6,916 nucleotides of DNA from an uncultured Gemmatimonadota bacterium (GCA_903906325.1 CAIVJV010000065.1:1-6916); one strand, 5' to 3'; numbered from the stretch's first letter, positions 1 to 5,495 are shown. The notes: generated from the letters alone by a model not told the origin. Numbers and translations are program-made.

Positions 1-55
1 CGTTGGGGCCGGAACCGATGAGGAGGAGGCGCTTCAGGTCGTCACGACGCGGCAT
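1..55 (-). CDS. carB: Probable carbamoyl-phosphate synthase large subunit, N-terminal fragment (runs off the window)
   Basis: Only 18 codons are visible, reading MPRRDDLKRLLLIGSGPN. The pattern M-P-(K/R)-R-x-D-(L/I)-x-x-(I/L)-L-x-I-G-S-G-P is the characteristic opening of CarB, which makes carbamoyl phosphate from bicarbonate, ammonia and two ATP for pyrimidine and arginine synthesis. The ATG at 55 is the only start before an in-frame stop at 80-82, and it overlaps the 3' end of rmd by 14 nt in another frame. No clear Shine-Dalgarno sequence precedes it, so translation is probably coupled to rmd. One oddity is Asn after Gly-Pro: the first CarB domain normally has Ile or Val there (GPIVIGQ), while GPN is typical of the second domain (GPNRIGQ). 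The alternative is another Rossmann-type protein, for example an FAD oxidoreductase with a GSGPNG motif. The pyrD and pyrF genes elsewhere in the window make a pyrimidine gene plausible but do not prove it. Confidence 0.5.
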   Translation of the reverse strand, partial: MPRRDDLKRLLLIGSGPN

Positions 56-1010
56 GCCAGTGATCGTCGATGATGTCGGTCAGAGTCCGGGTGGGTGCCC
101 ACCCGGTGTGAGTGCACAGCTTGGTGTTGTCCCCCACGAGCGTCGGCACATCGGCGGGCCGGAGCAACGAGGGGTCCTGCTCGAACCGTACGGCGACCCC
201 CGATCGGGCGATGACCAGCGCGGCCACCTCCCCGACGGTCACGCCCTTCCCACTGCAGACGTTGTACGCCTCCCCGGCCCGCCCGCCCTCGACGAGCGCG
301 AGATAGGCCCGGACGACGTCCTGCACATGAAGATAATCCCGCACCGTCTCCGTATTGCCGATCGGCAGCGTGGCCGCCCCGGTGCGGCGGGCCTCGCGCA
401 CCCGCTGGATGAGCGCGGGGAGGAGGAAGATCGGGGCATGGCCCGGCCCACAGTGATTGAAGGAGCGGGTGGTGACGATCCGAAGCCCGTGGGCCCGCGC
501 CGCGGCGAGGGCGAAGTCCTCCTGCGCCTGCTTGGTCGCCCCATAGAACGACCGGGGCGCGCAGGGCGTCGTCTCCGGCAGCGGCATGGCCTCGTGTGGG
601 TGCCGTCCGTACTGCTCCGCGCTCCCGACGACGAGGATGGCAGGGTCGAGTCCGACCGCGGCGCGCTCCGCCCGCACCGCCTCGAGCAGGCGGATCCCCA
701 CCCCGACGTTGGTCTCGAGCGCGCTGACCGGATCGTCGCCCACCGTCGGGACGTACGACATCCCAGCGAGATGGAAGATCGCCTCGGGGTTCGCCCGCCC
801 GAGCAGGGCTCGCATCGGCCCGAGATCCCGCGCGGCGGTCAGATTCCCGACCTCCCAGGTGATCGCCCGCTGCTCGTCGGCGCTGAGGGTCCCGACGGCC
901 GGGATCCCATGCCACGCCGTCCCGGTGACCTGCCAGCCCTGAGCCACCAGCGTCTTCGCGAGCCACTGGCCCACGAAGCCGTCAGCGCCGGTGATGAGGG
1001 CGCGCCGCAC
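42..1010 (-). CDS. rmd: GDP-6-deoxy-D-lyxo-4-hexulose reductase (GDP-D-rhamnose synthase), Rmd-type
   Basis: A 322-residue extended short-chain dehydrogenase predicted to reduce the 4-keto group of the Gmd product with NAD(P)H, giving GDP-D-rhamnose in the cytoplasm. The Rossmann motif GADGFVG lies at residues 8-14, the catalytic Tyr-x-x-x-Lys is YGATK at 156-160, and Ser130 sits in GSAEQYG. Rmd-like signatures are TRSFNHCGPG (181-190), RDYLHVQDVVRAY (224-236), YNVCSGKG (249-256) and LRPADVPTLVGDNTKL (283-298). These separate it from GDP-L-fucose synthase, which lacks this sugar-binding pattern. The start is GTG at 1010, one nucleotide after the gmd TGA; an AAGGG ribosome-binding site lies 5 nt upstream inside the gmd end. 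Length fits the family. Same-operon gmd supports the assignment. The stereochemistry of the product is inferred from family resemblance. Confidence 0.88.
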   Translation of the reverse strand: MRRALITGADGFVGQWLAKTLVAQGWQVTGTAWHGIPAVGTLSADEQRAITWEVGNLTAARDLGPMRALLGRANPEAIFHLAGMSYVPTVGDDPVSALETNVGVGIRLLEAVRAERAAVGLDPAILVVGSAEQYGRHPHEAMPLPETTPCAPRSFYGATKQAQEDFALAAARAHGLRIVTTRSFNHCGPGHAPIFLLPALIQRVREARRTGAATLPIGNTETVRDYLHVQDVVRAYLALVEGGRAGEAYNVCSGKGVTVGEVAALVIARSGVAVRFEQDPSLLRPADVPTLVGDNTKLCTHTGWAPTRTLTDIIDDHWHAAS

Positions 1011-1011
1011 G

Positions 1012-2037
1012 TCAGCCCTTGGCGGGCGGCGGCGCCGAGACCGCGACCCCGCCGTCGGCGCGGGAGCGATGCCGCGCGAGATCGGCGTCGACCATCATCC
1101 GCACCAGCTCGCGGAACCGGATCGTCGGCGTCCATCCGAGCTCCCGCTCGGCCTTGGCGGCATCGGCGACGAGGAGCTCGACCTCGGCGGGCCGTTCGAA
1201 CCGGGGGTCCGTCACGACGTACCGCTGCCAGTCGAGCCCGACGTGCGAGAAGGCCTCCTCACAGAGCTGGCGGACCGTCCAGGTCTCCCCCGTCCCGATC
1301 ACGTAATCCGTGGGGCGCTCGTGCTGGAGCATGCGCCACATCGCATCGACGTAGTCCCCGGCGAACCCCCAATCGCGCCGCGCGTCGAGGTTCCCCAGGC
1401 GCACCTCACTCGCCAGTCCGAGCGAGATCCGTGCGACCGCATCGGTCACCTTCCGCGTCACGAACTCGAGTCCCCGCCGGGGCGACTCATGGTTGAAGAG
1501 GATCCCGCTGACCGCGTACAGTCCAAACGACTCGCGGTAATTCACCGTGATCCAATGCCCGTAGACCTTCGCGACGCCATACGGGGAGCGCGGATAGAAG
1601 GGTGTGCTCTCGCGCTGCGGGGTCTCCTGGACCATCCCGAACTGCTCGGAGCTCGACGCCTGATAGAAGCGCGCCTTGGGCACCGTGCGCTTCATCGCCT
1701 CGAGCATCCGCGTCACCCCGAGCCCGGTGAACTCTCCCGTGAGGACGGGCTGGTTCCACGAGGTCGCGACGAAGCTCTGTGCCGCGAGGTTGTAGATCTC
1801 ATCGGGGGCCACATCGGCCATCGCATCCACGAGGGAGGTCTGGTCGAGGAGGTCGGCCGAGACGAGCTCGATCCGATCGATGAGATGCGCGATCCGATCG
1901 TAGGGCGTCGTCGAGGAGCGCCGCACGAGCCCGACCACGCGGTATCCCTTCGCGAGGAGGAGCTCCGCGAGATAGGAGCCATCCTGTCCGGTGATCCCCG
2001 TGATGAGGGCGGTCTGGCCCGCGTGCGACGCGCTCAT
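1012..2037 (-). CDS. gmd: GDP-mannose 4,6-dehydratase
   Basis: A 341-residue enzyme of the extended SDR family that converts GDP-D-mannose to GDP-4-dehydro-6-deoxy-D-mannose, the branch point to GDP-rhamnose, fucose and related sugars. The cofactor motif GITGQDG is at residues 14-20. The catalytic region SSSEQFG (128-134) carries Ser129 where E. coli Gmd has Thr132, plus Glu131; YGVAK (153-157) gives the Tyr and Lys. LFNHESPRRG (180-189), DWGFAGDYVDAMW (222-234) and the C-terminal RPAEVELL block are strong Gmd signatures. The start is ATG at 2037, chosen because AGGAGGG lies 7 nt upstream; a GTG at 2061 would add eight residues with no matching site. The C-terminal tail (about 320-341, HRSRADGG...PPPAKG) is unconserved. 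The next gene is rmd, so the likely end product is GDP-D-rhamnose. A strong terminator lies just upstream, leaving the source of gmd transcription unclear. Confidence 0.93.
   Translation of the reverse strand: MSASHAGQTALITGITGQDGSYLAELLLAKGYRVVGLVRRSSTTPYDRIAHLIDRIELVSADLLDQTSLVDAMADVAPDEIYNLAAQSFVATSWNQPVLTGEFTGLGVTRMLEAMKRTVPKARFYQASSSEQFGMVQETPQRESTPFYPRSPYGVAKVYGHWITVNYRESFGLYAVSGILFNHESPRRGLEFVTRKVTDAVARISLGLASEVRLGNLDARRDWGFAGDYVDAMWRMLQHERPTDYVIGTGETWTVRQLCEEAFSHVGLDWQRYVVTDPRFERPAEVELLVADAAKAERELGWTPTIRFRELVRMMVDADLARHRSRADGGVAVSAPPPAKG
1016..1020 (-). promoter_or_regulatory. Ribosome binding site of rmd
   Basis: AAGGG on the minus strand, 5 nt before the GTG start at 1010 and located inside the last codons of gmd. 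It supports the GTG start and translational coupling of the pair. Confidence 0.6.
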
Positions 2038-2044
2038 CGCGGCG

Positions 2045-2051
2045 CCCTCCT
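2045..2051 (-). promoter_or_regulatory. Ribosome binding site deciding the gmd start
   Basis: AGGAGGG on the minus strand, 7 nt before ATG at 2037. It favours this ATG over the in-frame GTG at 2061, which would place the site inside the coding region. Confidence 0.75.
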
Positions 2052-2066
2052 CGACTCCCACGCGTC

Positions 2067-2097
2067 AAAACGGGGGGAGCGCACCACGCTCCCCCCG
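2067..2097 (-). terminator. Rho-independent terminator of the rpmJ-rpmB operon
   Basis: Perfect 11-bp GC-rich stem: 2071-2081 pairs with 2087-2097, with a 5-nt loop at 2082-2086. On the minus strand it is followed at once by TTTT (2070-2067). It lies about 28 nt after the rpmB stop and oriented to end the ribosomal transcript before gmd. The T tract is short, so termination may be partial. Confidence 0.8.
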
Positions 2098-2102
2098 TCG
2101 AC

Positions 2103-2127
2103 GATCACTGGCGATGCGCCCGTGATC
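2103..2127 (-). other. Hairpin touching the rpmB stop codon
   Basis: GATCAC (2103-2108) pairs with GTGATC (2122-2127) and, inside a single T/C mismatch (2109/2121), GGCG (2110-2113) pairs with CGCC (2117-2120), leaving a 3-nt loop. The stem includes two bases of the rpmB TGA. It sits immediately before the intrinsic terminator. A role in 3'-end protection, pausing or processing is inference. Confidence 0.5.
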
Positions 2128-2347
2128 AGACCGCGGCCGCGGCCCCGCGTGGGGCCCGCTGGATCTTCCCCGCGTTCAGGCAGCGGGTGCAGACCGTGAT
2201 CTTGATGACCTTGCCGTCCTCGACGATGCGGGCGACCTGGAGGTTCGGCTTCCAGGTGCGACGCACCGAGTTGTTGGCGTGCGAGCGGGAGTTGCCGTGG
2301 GCGACGCCCTTGTCGCAGACGTAGCAGCGATTGCGCTGGATGGCCAT
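2126..2347 (-). CDS. rpmB: 50S ribosomal protein L28 (bL28), zinc-ribbon form
   Basis: A 73-residue protein of the large ribosomal subunit. The L28 signature runs through GNSRSHANN (18-26), RRTWKPNLQ (29-37) and ITVCTRCLNAGKI (50-62). Two CxxC pairs, Cys8/Cys11 and Cys53/Cys56, give the four zinc ligands of the C+ form; E. coli L28 lacks them, and C+ proteins are commonly the ones replaced under zinc limitation. The start ATG at 2347 has AGGAGGG 8 nt upstream, embedded in the rplQ 3' end, and only 3 nt separate it from the rplQ stop. The C-terminal tail is alanine-rich (RGAAAAV), encoded by a GC-only stretch. Its place after rplQ is unusual: rpmB is more often found alone or beside rpmG. A hairpin and a terminator follow, making it the last gene of the operon. 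Confidence 0.95.
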   Translation of the reverse strand: MAIQRNRCYVCDKGVAHGNSRSHANNSVRRTWKPNLQVARIVEDGKVIKITVCTRCLNAGKIQRAPRGAAAAV

Positions 2348-2350
2348 GGG

Positions 2351-2710
2351 TCAGCCCTCCTGGATGATTTCGATGCGCGCCATCTCCGCCCCGTCACCCT
2401 TGCGGAAGCCGGTCTTGAGGATGCGCGTGTAGCCGCCGGCCCGTCCGGCCTGCTTGGGACCGACGTCCTGGAAGAGCTTGTCCGCGGCGGCGCGCTTCTG
2501 CACATGCCGGCCGGCGAGGCGACGGTCGTGCAGCGTCCCCGACTTCGCCTTGGTGATCAGCTTCTCCACGAACGGCCGCAGCTCCTTCGCCTTGGCCTCG
2601 GTGGTCTCGATCGCGCCCTGCTCGATGAGCGAGGTCGCGAGGTTGCGGAGGAGCGCCAGGCGCTGCTCCGAGGTCCGCCGGAGGCTCCGGCCTGCCTTAC
2701 GATGACGCAT
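2351..2710 (-). CDS. rplQ: 50S ribosomal protein L17 (bL17)
   Basis: A 119-residue large-subunit protein that lies near the polypeptide exit tunnel. The N-terminus MRHRKAGRSLRRTSEQR is the L17 signature, followed by the conserved LLRNLATSLIEQGAIETT (20-37) and AKELRPFVEKLIT (41-53) segments, and the family's closing block GGYTRILKTGFRKGD...MARIEI (92-115). The ATG at 2710 is chosen because it begins the conserved MRHRK sequence; an upstream in-frame extension of 21 residues toward 2773 is unconserved, arginine-rich and overlaps rpoA. GAGGAG in the acidic rpoA tail serves as ribosome-binding site, and 5 nt separate the two genes. rpoA-rplQ adjacency is the usual bacterial arrangement. Length is normal. 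Confidence 0.96.
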   Translation of the reverse strand: MRHRKAGRSLRRTSEQRLALLRNLATSLIEQGAIETTEAKAKELRPFVEKLITKAKSGTLHDRRLAGRHVQKRAAADKLFQDVGPKQAGRAGGYTRILKTGFRKGDGAEMARIEIIQEG

Positions 2711-2715
2711 CGGTC

Positions 2716-3786
2716 CTACTCCTCTTCGTCGTCGGGCGCGTTCGCGGCCGCACGGCTCGGTGGGGTGCCCCAATCGACCACCCGGACCCCTGCCGTCGAC
2801 TCCTCGAACCGCATCCCGAAATTGAGTCCTTCCTTCTCGAGGAGGTCGGCGATCTCCTGGAGGGACTTCTTGCCGAAATTCTTGACCTGCAGGATCTGCG
2901 TCTCGGTCTGCCGGACGAGATCCCCCAGCGAGCGGATGCTGGAGTTCTTGAGCGAGTTGACCGAGCGCACGGAGAGCGTGAGGTCATCGATCGGGGTCCG
3001 GAGCAGCTCCGCGAGGCGGGCGGCGTCCGAGCTCCCCTCAGCCCCGGGGACCGCGACCGCCGCGGCAGCCGAGGAGCCGAAGCTCGCGAAGTACTGGAAG
3101 TGCGTCTGCGCGAGGGCCGCGGCGTAGCTCACCGCCTCCTCGGGCGAGACCGTCCCGTTGGTCTCCACCGTCAGCGTGAGCCGGTCGTAGTCGGTGCGCT
3201 GACCGACGCGGGTCTCGGCGACGGCGAAGTTCACCCGCTTGACCGGCGAGTAGATCGAGTCGATGCGGACGAGATCCACCGGGAGGGAGCGGTCGACCGG
3301 ATGCTGCTCCGCCTCGACGTAGCCCCGGCCCTTGTTGACGTGCAGCTCGATCGAGAGCTCGCGCGGGTCCTGCAGCGTGAGCAGGTGGTGCGCCGGCTCG
3401 ACGACGGTCACGCCGGCCGGGAGCTCGAGCTGCCCCGCCGTCACCGCGCCCGCCTTCTTGACCTTGAGGCGGAGGACCGCCTCCTCGACGTCGGCGTCGA
3501 GCGCCAGGACGAGGGTCTTGAGGTTCCCGATGATCTGATGGACATCCTCGACGACGCCGGGGATGGTCTGGTGCTCATGCAGGACGCCGTCGATCCGGAA
3601 GCCCCAGACGGCGGCGCCGCGGAGCGAGGAGAGCAGCATCCGGCGCATGCTGTTGCCGAGCGTGTGGCCGAAGCCGCGCTCGAGCGGCTGGAGCCGGAAC
3701 TCGGCCGCGTTGGCGTGGTCCTCGCGCTTCGTCATCTCGACGAGCTGCGGGCGGACCAGCCCGCGGAGATCGATCGTGTGTGCCAT
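2716..3786 (-). CDS. rpoA: DNA-directed RNA polymerase subunit alpha
   Basis: A 356-residue alpha subunit. The N-terminal dimerisation and assembly domain spans about 1-240, with AEFRLQPLERGFGHTLGN (28-45) and RRMLLSSL (48-55) at the dimer interface. The C-terminal DNA-binding domain spans about 258-330: LSVRSVNSLK (271-280) places Arg274, Asn277 and Lys280 at the E. coli positions Arg265, Asn268 and Lys271 that contact UP elements, and NFGKKSL (303-309) is the second DNA-contacting loop. The linker (about 236-257) is Ala/Ser/Gly-rich. After the domain comes an extra tail of about 25 residues ending in PDDEEE, making the protein longer than the 329-residue E. coli subunit. ATG at 3786 is chosen over farther in-frame starts because AAGGA lies 8 nt upstream and the longer N-terminus is unconserved. 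It follows a 121-nt spacer after rpsD, the only wide gap within the operon. Confidence 0.97.
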   Translation of the reverse strand: MAHTIDLRGLVRPQLVEMTKREDHANAAEFRLQPLERGFGHTLGNSMRRMLLSSLRGAAVWGFRIDGVLHEHQTIPGVVEDVHQIIGNLKTLVLALDADVEEAVLRLKVKKAGAVTAGQLELPAGVTVVEPAHHLLTLQDPRELSIELHVNKGRGYVEAEQHPVDRSLPVDLVRIDSIYSPVKRVNFAVAETRVGQRTDYDRLTLTVETNGTVSPEEAVSYAAALAQTHFQYFASFGSSAAAAVAVPGAEGSSDAARLAELLRTPIDDLTLSVRSVNSLKNSSIRSLGDLVRQTETQILQVKNFGKKSLQEIADLLEKEGLNFGMRFEESTAGVRVVDWGTPPSRAAANAPDDEEE

Positions 3787-3907
3787 GGAAAGGATCCTTA
3801 GAGAGAGAATGTCACGATGGCGGTGACGCGCCACCGACGCCGTGCCCCGCCCCTGACGCGCGGCACGTTCGTTCGGTCGTCAGGGGACCGGGACCTACCG
3901 CCCTGCC
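3787..3907 (-). promoter_or_regulatory. Structured rpsD-rpoA spacer
   Basis: A 121-nt gap in an otherwise tightly packed operon. CCCCTGACG (3850-3858) pairs perfectly with CGTCAGGGG (3878-3886), a 9-bp stem with a 19-nt loop; CGGTG (3821-3825) pairs with CACCG (3832-3836). No T tract follows either stem on the minus strand, so neither is a standard intrinsic terminator. The rpoA Shine-Dalgarno sequence lies in a palindrome AAGGATCCTT (3790-3799) that could mask it. I see no convincing promoter. Attenuation, processing or S4-type feedback are possible roles, all inferred. Confidence 0.45.
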
Positions 3908-4540
3908 TTACTTCGAGTAGAGCTCGACGACCAACTGCTCCTGCGCCGCGATCGGGATGCTCTGCCGCTGCGGACGCTCGAGCATCCGGCCCGAGCAGGT
4001 GTCCTTGTCGACGGCGATCCAGGCCGGCGAGGCCCCGCGCGCGGCGACCTCGAGGGCCTCCTTCACGAGGGCGAGCTCGCGCGACTTCTGCCGCACGCGG
4101 ACCTCCTGGCCCGGCTCCACCACGAAGCTCGGGATGTCCACCGACTTCCCGTTCACCTCGACGTGCCGGTGACGGATCAGCTGACGTGCCGCCTTGCGGC
4201 TGGCCGCGAAGCCCATGCGGTAGACGATGTTGTCGAGCCGGCTCTCGAGCGCCGCGAGCAGGTTGTGGCCCGTCACGCCCGGGAGGGTCGAGACGCGCTC
4301 GAAGGTGTTGCGGAACTGCCGCTCGCTCAGCCCATAGATCCGCTTGATCTTCTGCTTCTCACGGAGCTGCTTCGCGTACTCGCTCATCTTCTTCCGGCGC
4401 GCCGTGTTCTGGCCATGCTGACCAGGGGCGTACGGGCGGCGCTCGACCGGGCACTTCTCGGTGAAGCACTTGGTGCCCTTCAGGAAGAGCTTCGTCCCTT
4501 CACGCCGGCACTGCCGGCAACTCGGACCAGTGTAACGCAT
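3908..4540 (-). CDS. rpsD: 30S ribosomal protein S4 (uS4), zinc-binding form
   Basis: A 210-residue primary 16S rRNA-binding protein that starts small-subunit assembly and in several bacteria also represses its own operon. Cys8, Cys11, Cys25 and Cys30 form the N-terminal zinc site of the C+ form; PYAPGQHG (36-43) is the conserved S4 motif. The S4 RNA-binding domain spans about 101-165, with RLDNIVYRMGFAASRKAARQ (101-120) followed by LIRHRHVEVNGKSVDIPS. The C-terminal VDKD...ERPQRQSIP...LVVELYSK block is complete. Start ATG at 4540 has GGAGGG about 9 nt upstream and 3 nt separate it from the rpsK TGA. Length is normal. A 121-nt structured spacer follows before rpoA. Confidence 0.97.
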   Translation of the reverse strand: MRYTGPSCRQCRREGTKLFLKGTKCFTEKCPVERRPYAPGQHGQNTARRKKMSEYAKQLREKQKIKRIYGLSERQFRNTFERVSTLPGVTGHNLLAALESRLDNIVYRMGFAASRKAARQLIRHRHVEVNGKSVDIPSFVVEPGQEVRVRQKSRELALVKEALEVAARGASPAWIAVDKDTCSGRMLERPQRQSIPIAAQEQLVVELYSK

Positions 4541-4543
4541 GGA

Positions 4544-4921
4544 TCAGACCCTCCGGCGCTTGGGCGGCCGGCAACCATTGTGCGGGATAGGGGTCACGTC
4601 CTTGATGGACTTGACCTGGAGACCGGCGGCGGCGAGCGCCTGGATGGCGGACTCGCGACCCGACCCCGGCCCCTGCACCCGCACATGCACCCGGCGCACG
4701 CCCGACGACATCGCCTCGCGCGCGCACTGCTCGGCGGCGACGGTCGCCGCGAACGGCGTGGACTTCTTGGACCCCTTGAACCCCGCCTTCCCCGCCGTCC
4801 CCCACGACACGGCGTTGCCATGTGCGTCGGTGATGGTGATGAGGGTGTTGTTGAAGGTCGCGTTGACGTGCGCCACGCCCTCGGCGTCCACGACGCGCTT
4901 CGTCTTCTTCCCGATAGCCAT
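4544..4921 (-). CDS. rpsK: 30S ribosomal protein S11 (uS11)
   Basis: A 125-residue protein of the small-subunit platform near the mRNA exit and Shine-Dalgarno helix. Conserved segments are VAHVNATFNNTLITITD (16-32), SWGTAGKAGFKGSKKSTPFA (39-58), VRVQGPGSGRE (80-90) and the invariant terminal HNGCRPPKRRRV (114-125). The N-terminal basic tail is a few residues shorter than in E. coli (129 residues). The ATG at 4921 overlaps the rpsM stop by one nucleotide (TAATG), and AAGAAGG lies about 13 nt upstream in the lysine codons of the S13 tail, so translation is likely coupled to rpsM. The rpsM-rpsK-rpsD order is the standard alpha-operon order. Confidence 0.97.
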   Translation of the reverse strand: MAIGKKTKRVVDAEGVAHVNATFNNTLITITDAHGNAVSWGTAGKAGFKGSKKSTPFAATVAAEQCAREAMSSGVRRVHVRVQGPGSGRESAIQALAAAGLQVKSIKDVTPIPHNGCRPPKRRRV

Positions 4922-5298
4922 TACTTAGTCACCTTCTTCTTGCCCGCGATCGCGCGGCGCGGCCCCTTCTTCGTGCGGGCGTTGGTATGCGTGCGCTGCC
5001 CACGGACCGGGAGGCCACGGCGATGCCGCGTCCCACGGTACGACCCGATGTCCATCAGGCGCTTCACGTTCATCGCGACCTCGGTGCGCAGGGCGCCCTC
5101 GACGCGATACTGCTTCTCGATCTCCTGACGGAGCTTGTTGACGTCGGCGTCCGAGAGGTCGCGGATCCGCTGCTCCGGGTTCACCCCGGTGGCGGCGAGG
5201 ATGCGACGCGCGAGGACGCGGCCGATGCCGTAGATGTAGGTGAGGCCGATCTCGACCTTCTTGTCGCGCGGGAGGTCCACGCCGGAAATACGTGCCAT
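4921..5298 (-). CDS. rpsM: 30S ribosomal protein S13 (uS13)
   Basis: A 125-residue small-subunit head protein that contacts the P-site tRNA and bridges to the large subunit. The family start MARISGVDLP is followed by KKVEIGLTYIYGIGR (13-27), the helix-turn-helix-like region around LAATGVNPEQRIRDLSD (34-50), and the basic C-terminal tail SYRGTRHRRGLPVRGQRT (86-103) with HTNARTKKGPRRAIAGKKK, which reaches the tRNA. The start ATG at 5298 has AGGGG upstream, overlapping the rpmJ stop region; the intergenic distance is 7 nt. Length and content are typical. Confidence 0.97.
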   Translation of the reverse strand: MARISGVDLPRDKKVEIGLTYIYGIGRVLARRILAATGVNPEQRIRDLSDADVNKLRQEIEKQYRVEGALRTEVAMNVKRLMDIGSYRGTRHRRGLPVRGQRTHTNARTKKGPRRAIAGKKKVTK

Positions 5299-5305
5299 GT
5301 GTGGA

Positions 5306-5422
5306 TTACCCCTGCCGCTGCTTGTGCTTGGGATTGCGCTTGCAGATGATCCGCGTCACGCCCGCCCGCTTGACCACCTTGCAATGCTCGCAAATCGGCT
5401 TCACGCTGCTCCGAACTTTCAC
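5306..5422 (-). CDS. rpmJ: 50S ribosomal protein L36 (bL36), zinc-binding form, GTG start
   Basis: A 38-residue protein, the smallest of the large subunit, which binds 23S rRNA. It reads (M)KVRSSVKPICEHCKVV...IICKRNPKHKQRQG. Cys11, Cys14, Cys27 and His33 are the zinc ligands of the C+ form. The start is GTG at 5422, which becomes the initiator Met of the MKVR signature; GGAG lies 7 nt upstream. An in-frame ATG near 5524 would give 72 residues but adds an unconserved 34-residue extension that crosses the leader, so it is rejected. It is the first gene of the alpha-type operon here; the usual upstream partners infA, map, adk and secY are absent, with pyrF found instead. Confidence 0.96.
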   Translation of the reverse strand: MKVRSSVKPICEHCKVVKRAGVTRIICKRNPKHKQRQG

Positions 5423-5429
5423 TGAGAGA

Positions 5430-5434
5430 CTCCA
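5430..5434 (-). promoter_or_regulatory. Ribosome binding site deciding the rpmJ GTG start
   Basis: TGGAG on the minus strand, 7 nt before GTG at 5422. Together with the L36 family length it fixes the short reading. It lies directly after one arm of a possible leader stem. Confidence 0.65.
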
Positions 5435-5435
5435 G

Positions 5436-5494
5436 AGGGTCTGAGGGCCCGAAAGCCCGCAAATGCTTGAACCGCCCCGTTTTGGGCAGACCCT
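5436..5494 (-). promoter_or_regulatory. Foldable leader upstream of rpmJ
   Basis: AGGGTCTG (5487-5494, minus reading) pairs with CAGACCCT (5436-5443), an 8-bp stem ending next to the rpmJ Shine-Dalgarno site. The enclosed 43 nt contain two small GC hairpins: GCCC/GGGC near 5475-5488 and GGGC/GCCC near 5444-5459. Alpha operons in some bacteria carry an S4-binding leader, but I cannot show this is one. It is inferred from pairing only. Confidence 0.35.
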
Positions 5495-5495
5495 G

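Noticed and set aside
3..1496. Long plus-strand open frame of 497 codons opposite rmd and part of gmd
   Set aside because: It is antisense to two well-recognised enzymes, is dominated by Arg, Pro and Gly, and matches no family. Such frames are common opposite GC-rich coding DNA.
2038..2061. GTG start of gmd at 2061
   Set aside because: The strong AGGAGGG at 2045-2051 fits only the ATG at 2037, and the first eight residues are unconserved.
2131..2155. GC-only run at the rpmB 3' end as a possible regulatory element
   Set aside because: It is explained as the alanine/arginine codons of the L28 C-terminal tail.
991..2199. Plus-strand open frame of 402 codons opposite gmd
   Set aside because: Antisense shadow of gmd with low-complexity Arg/Pro-rich composition.
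2711..2773. N-terminally extended L17 (140 residues)
   Set aside because: The extension overlaps rpoA and does not resemble L17, whose family start is MRHRK at 2710.
4163..5128. Plus-strand open frame of 321 codons opposite rpsD, rpsK and rpsM
   Set aside because: It crosses three conserved ribosomal genes in antisense and has no recognisable domain.
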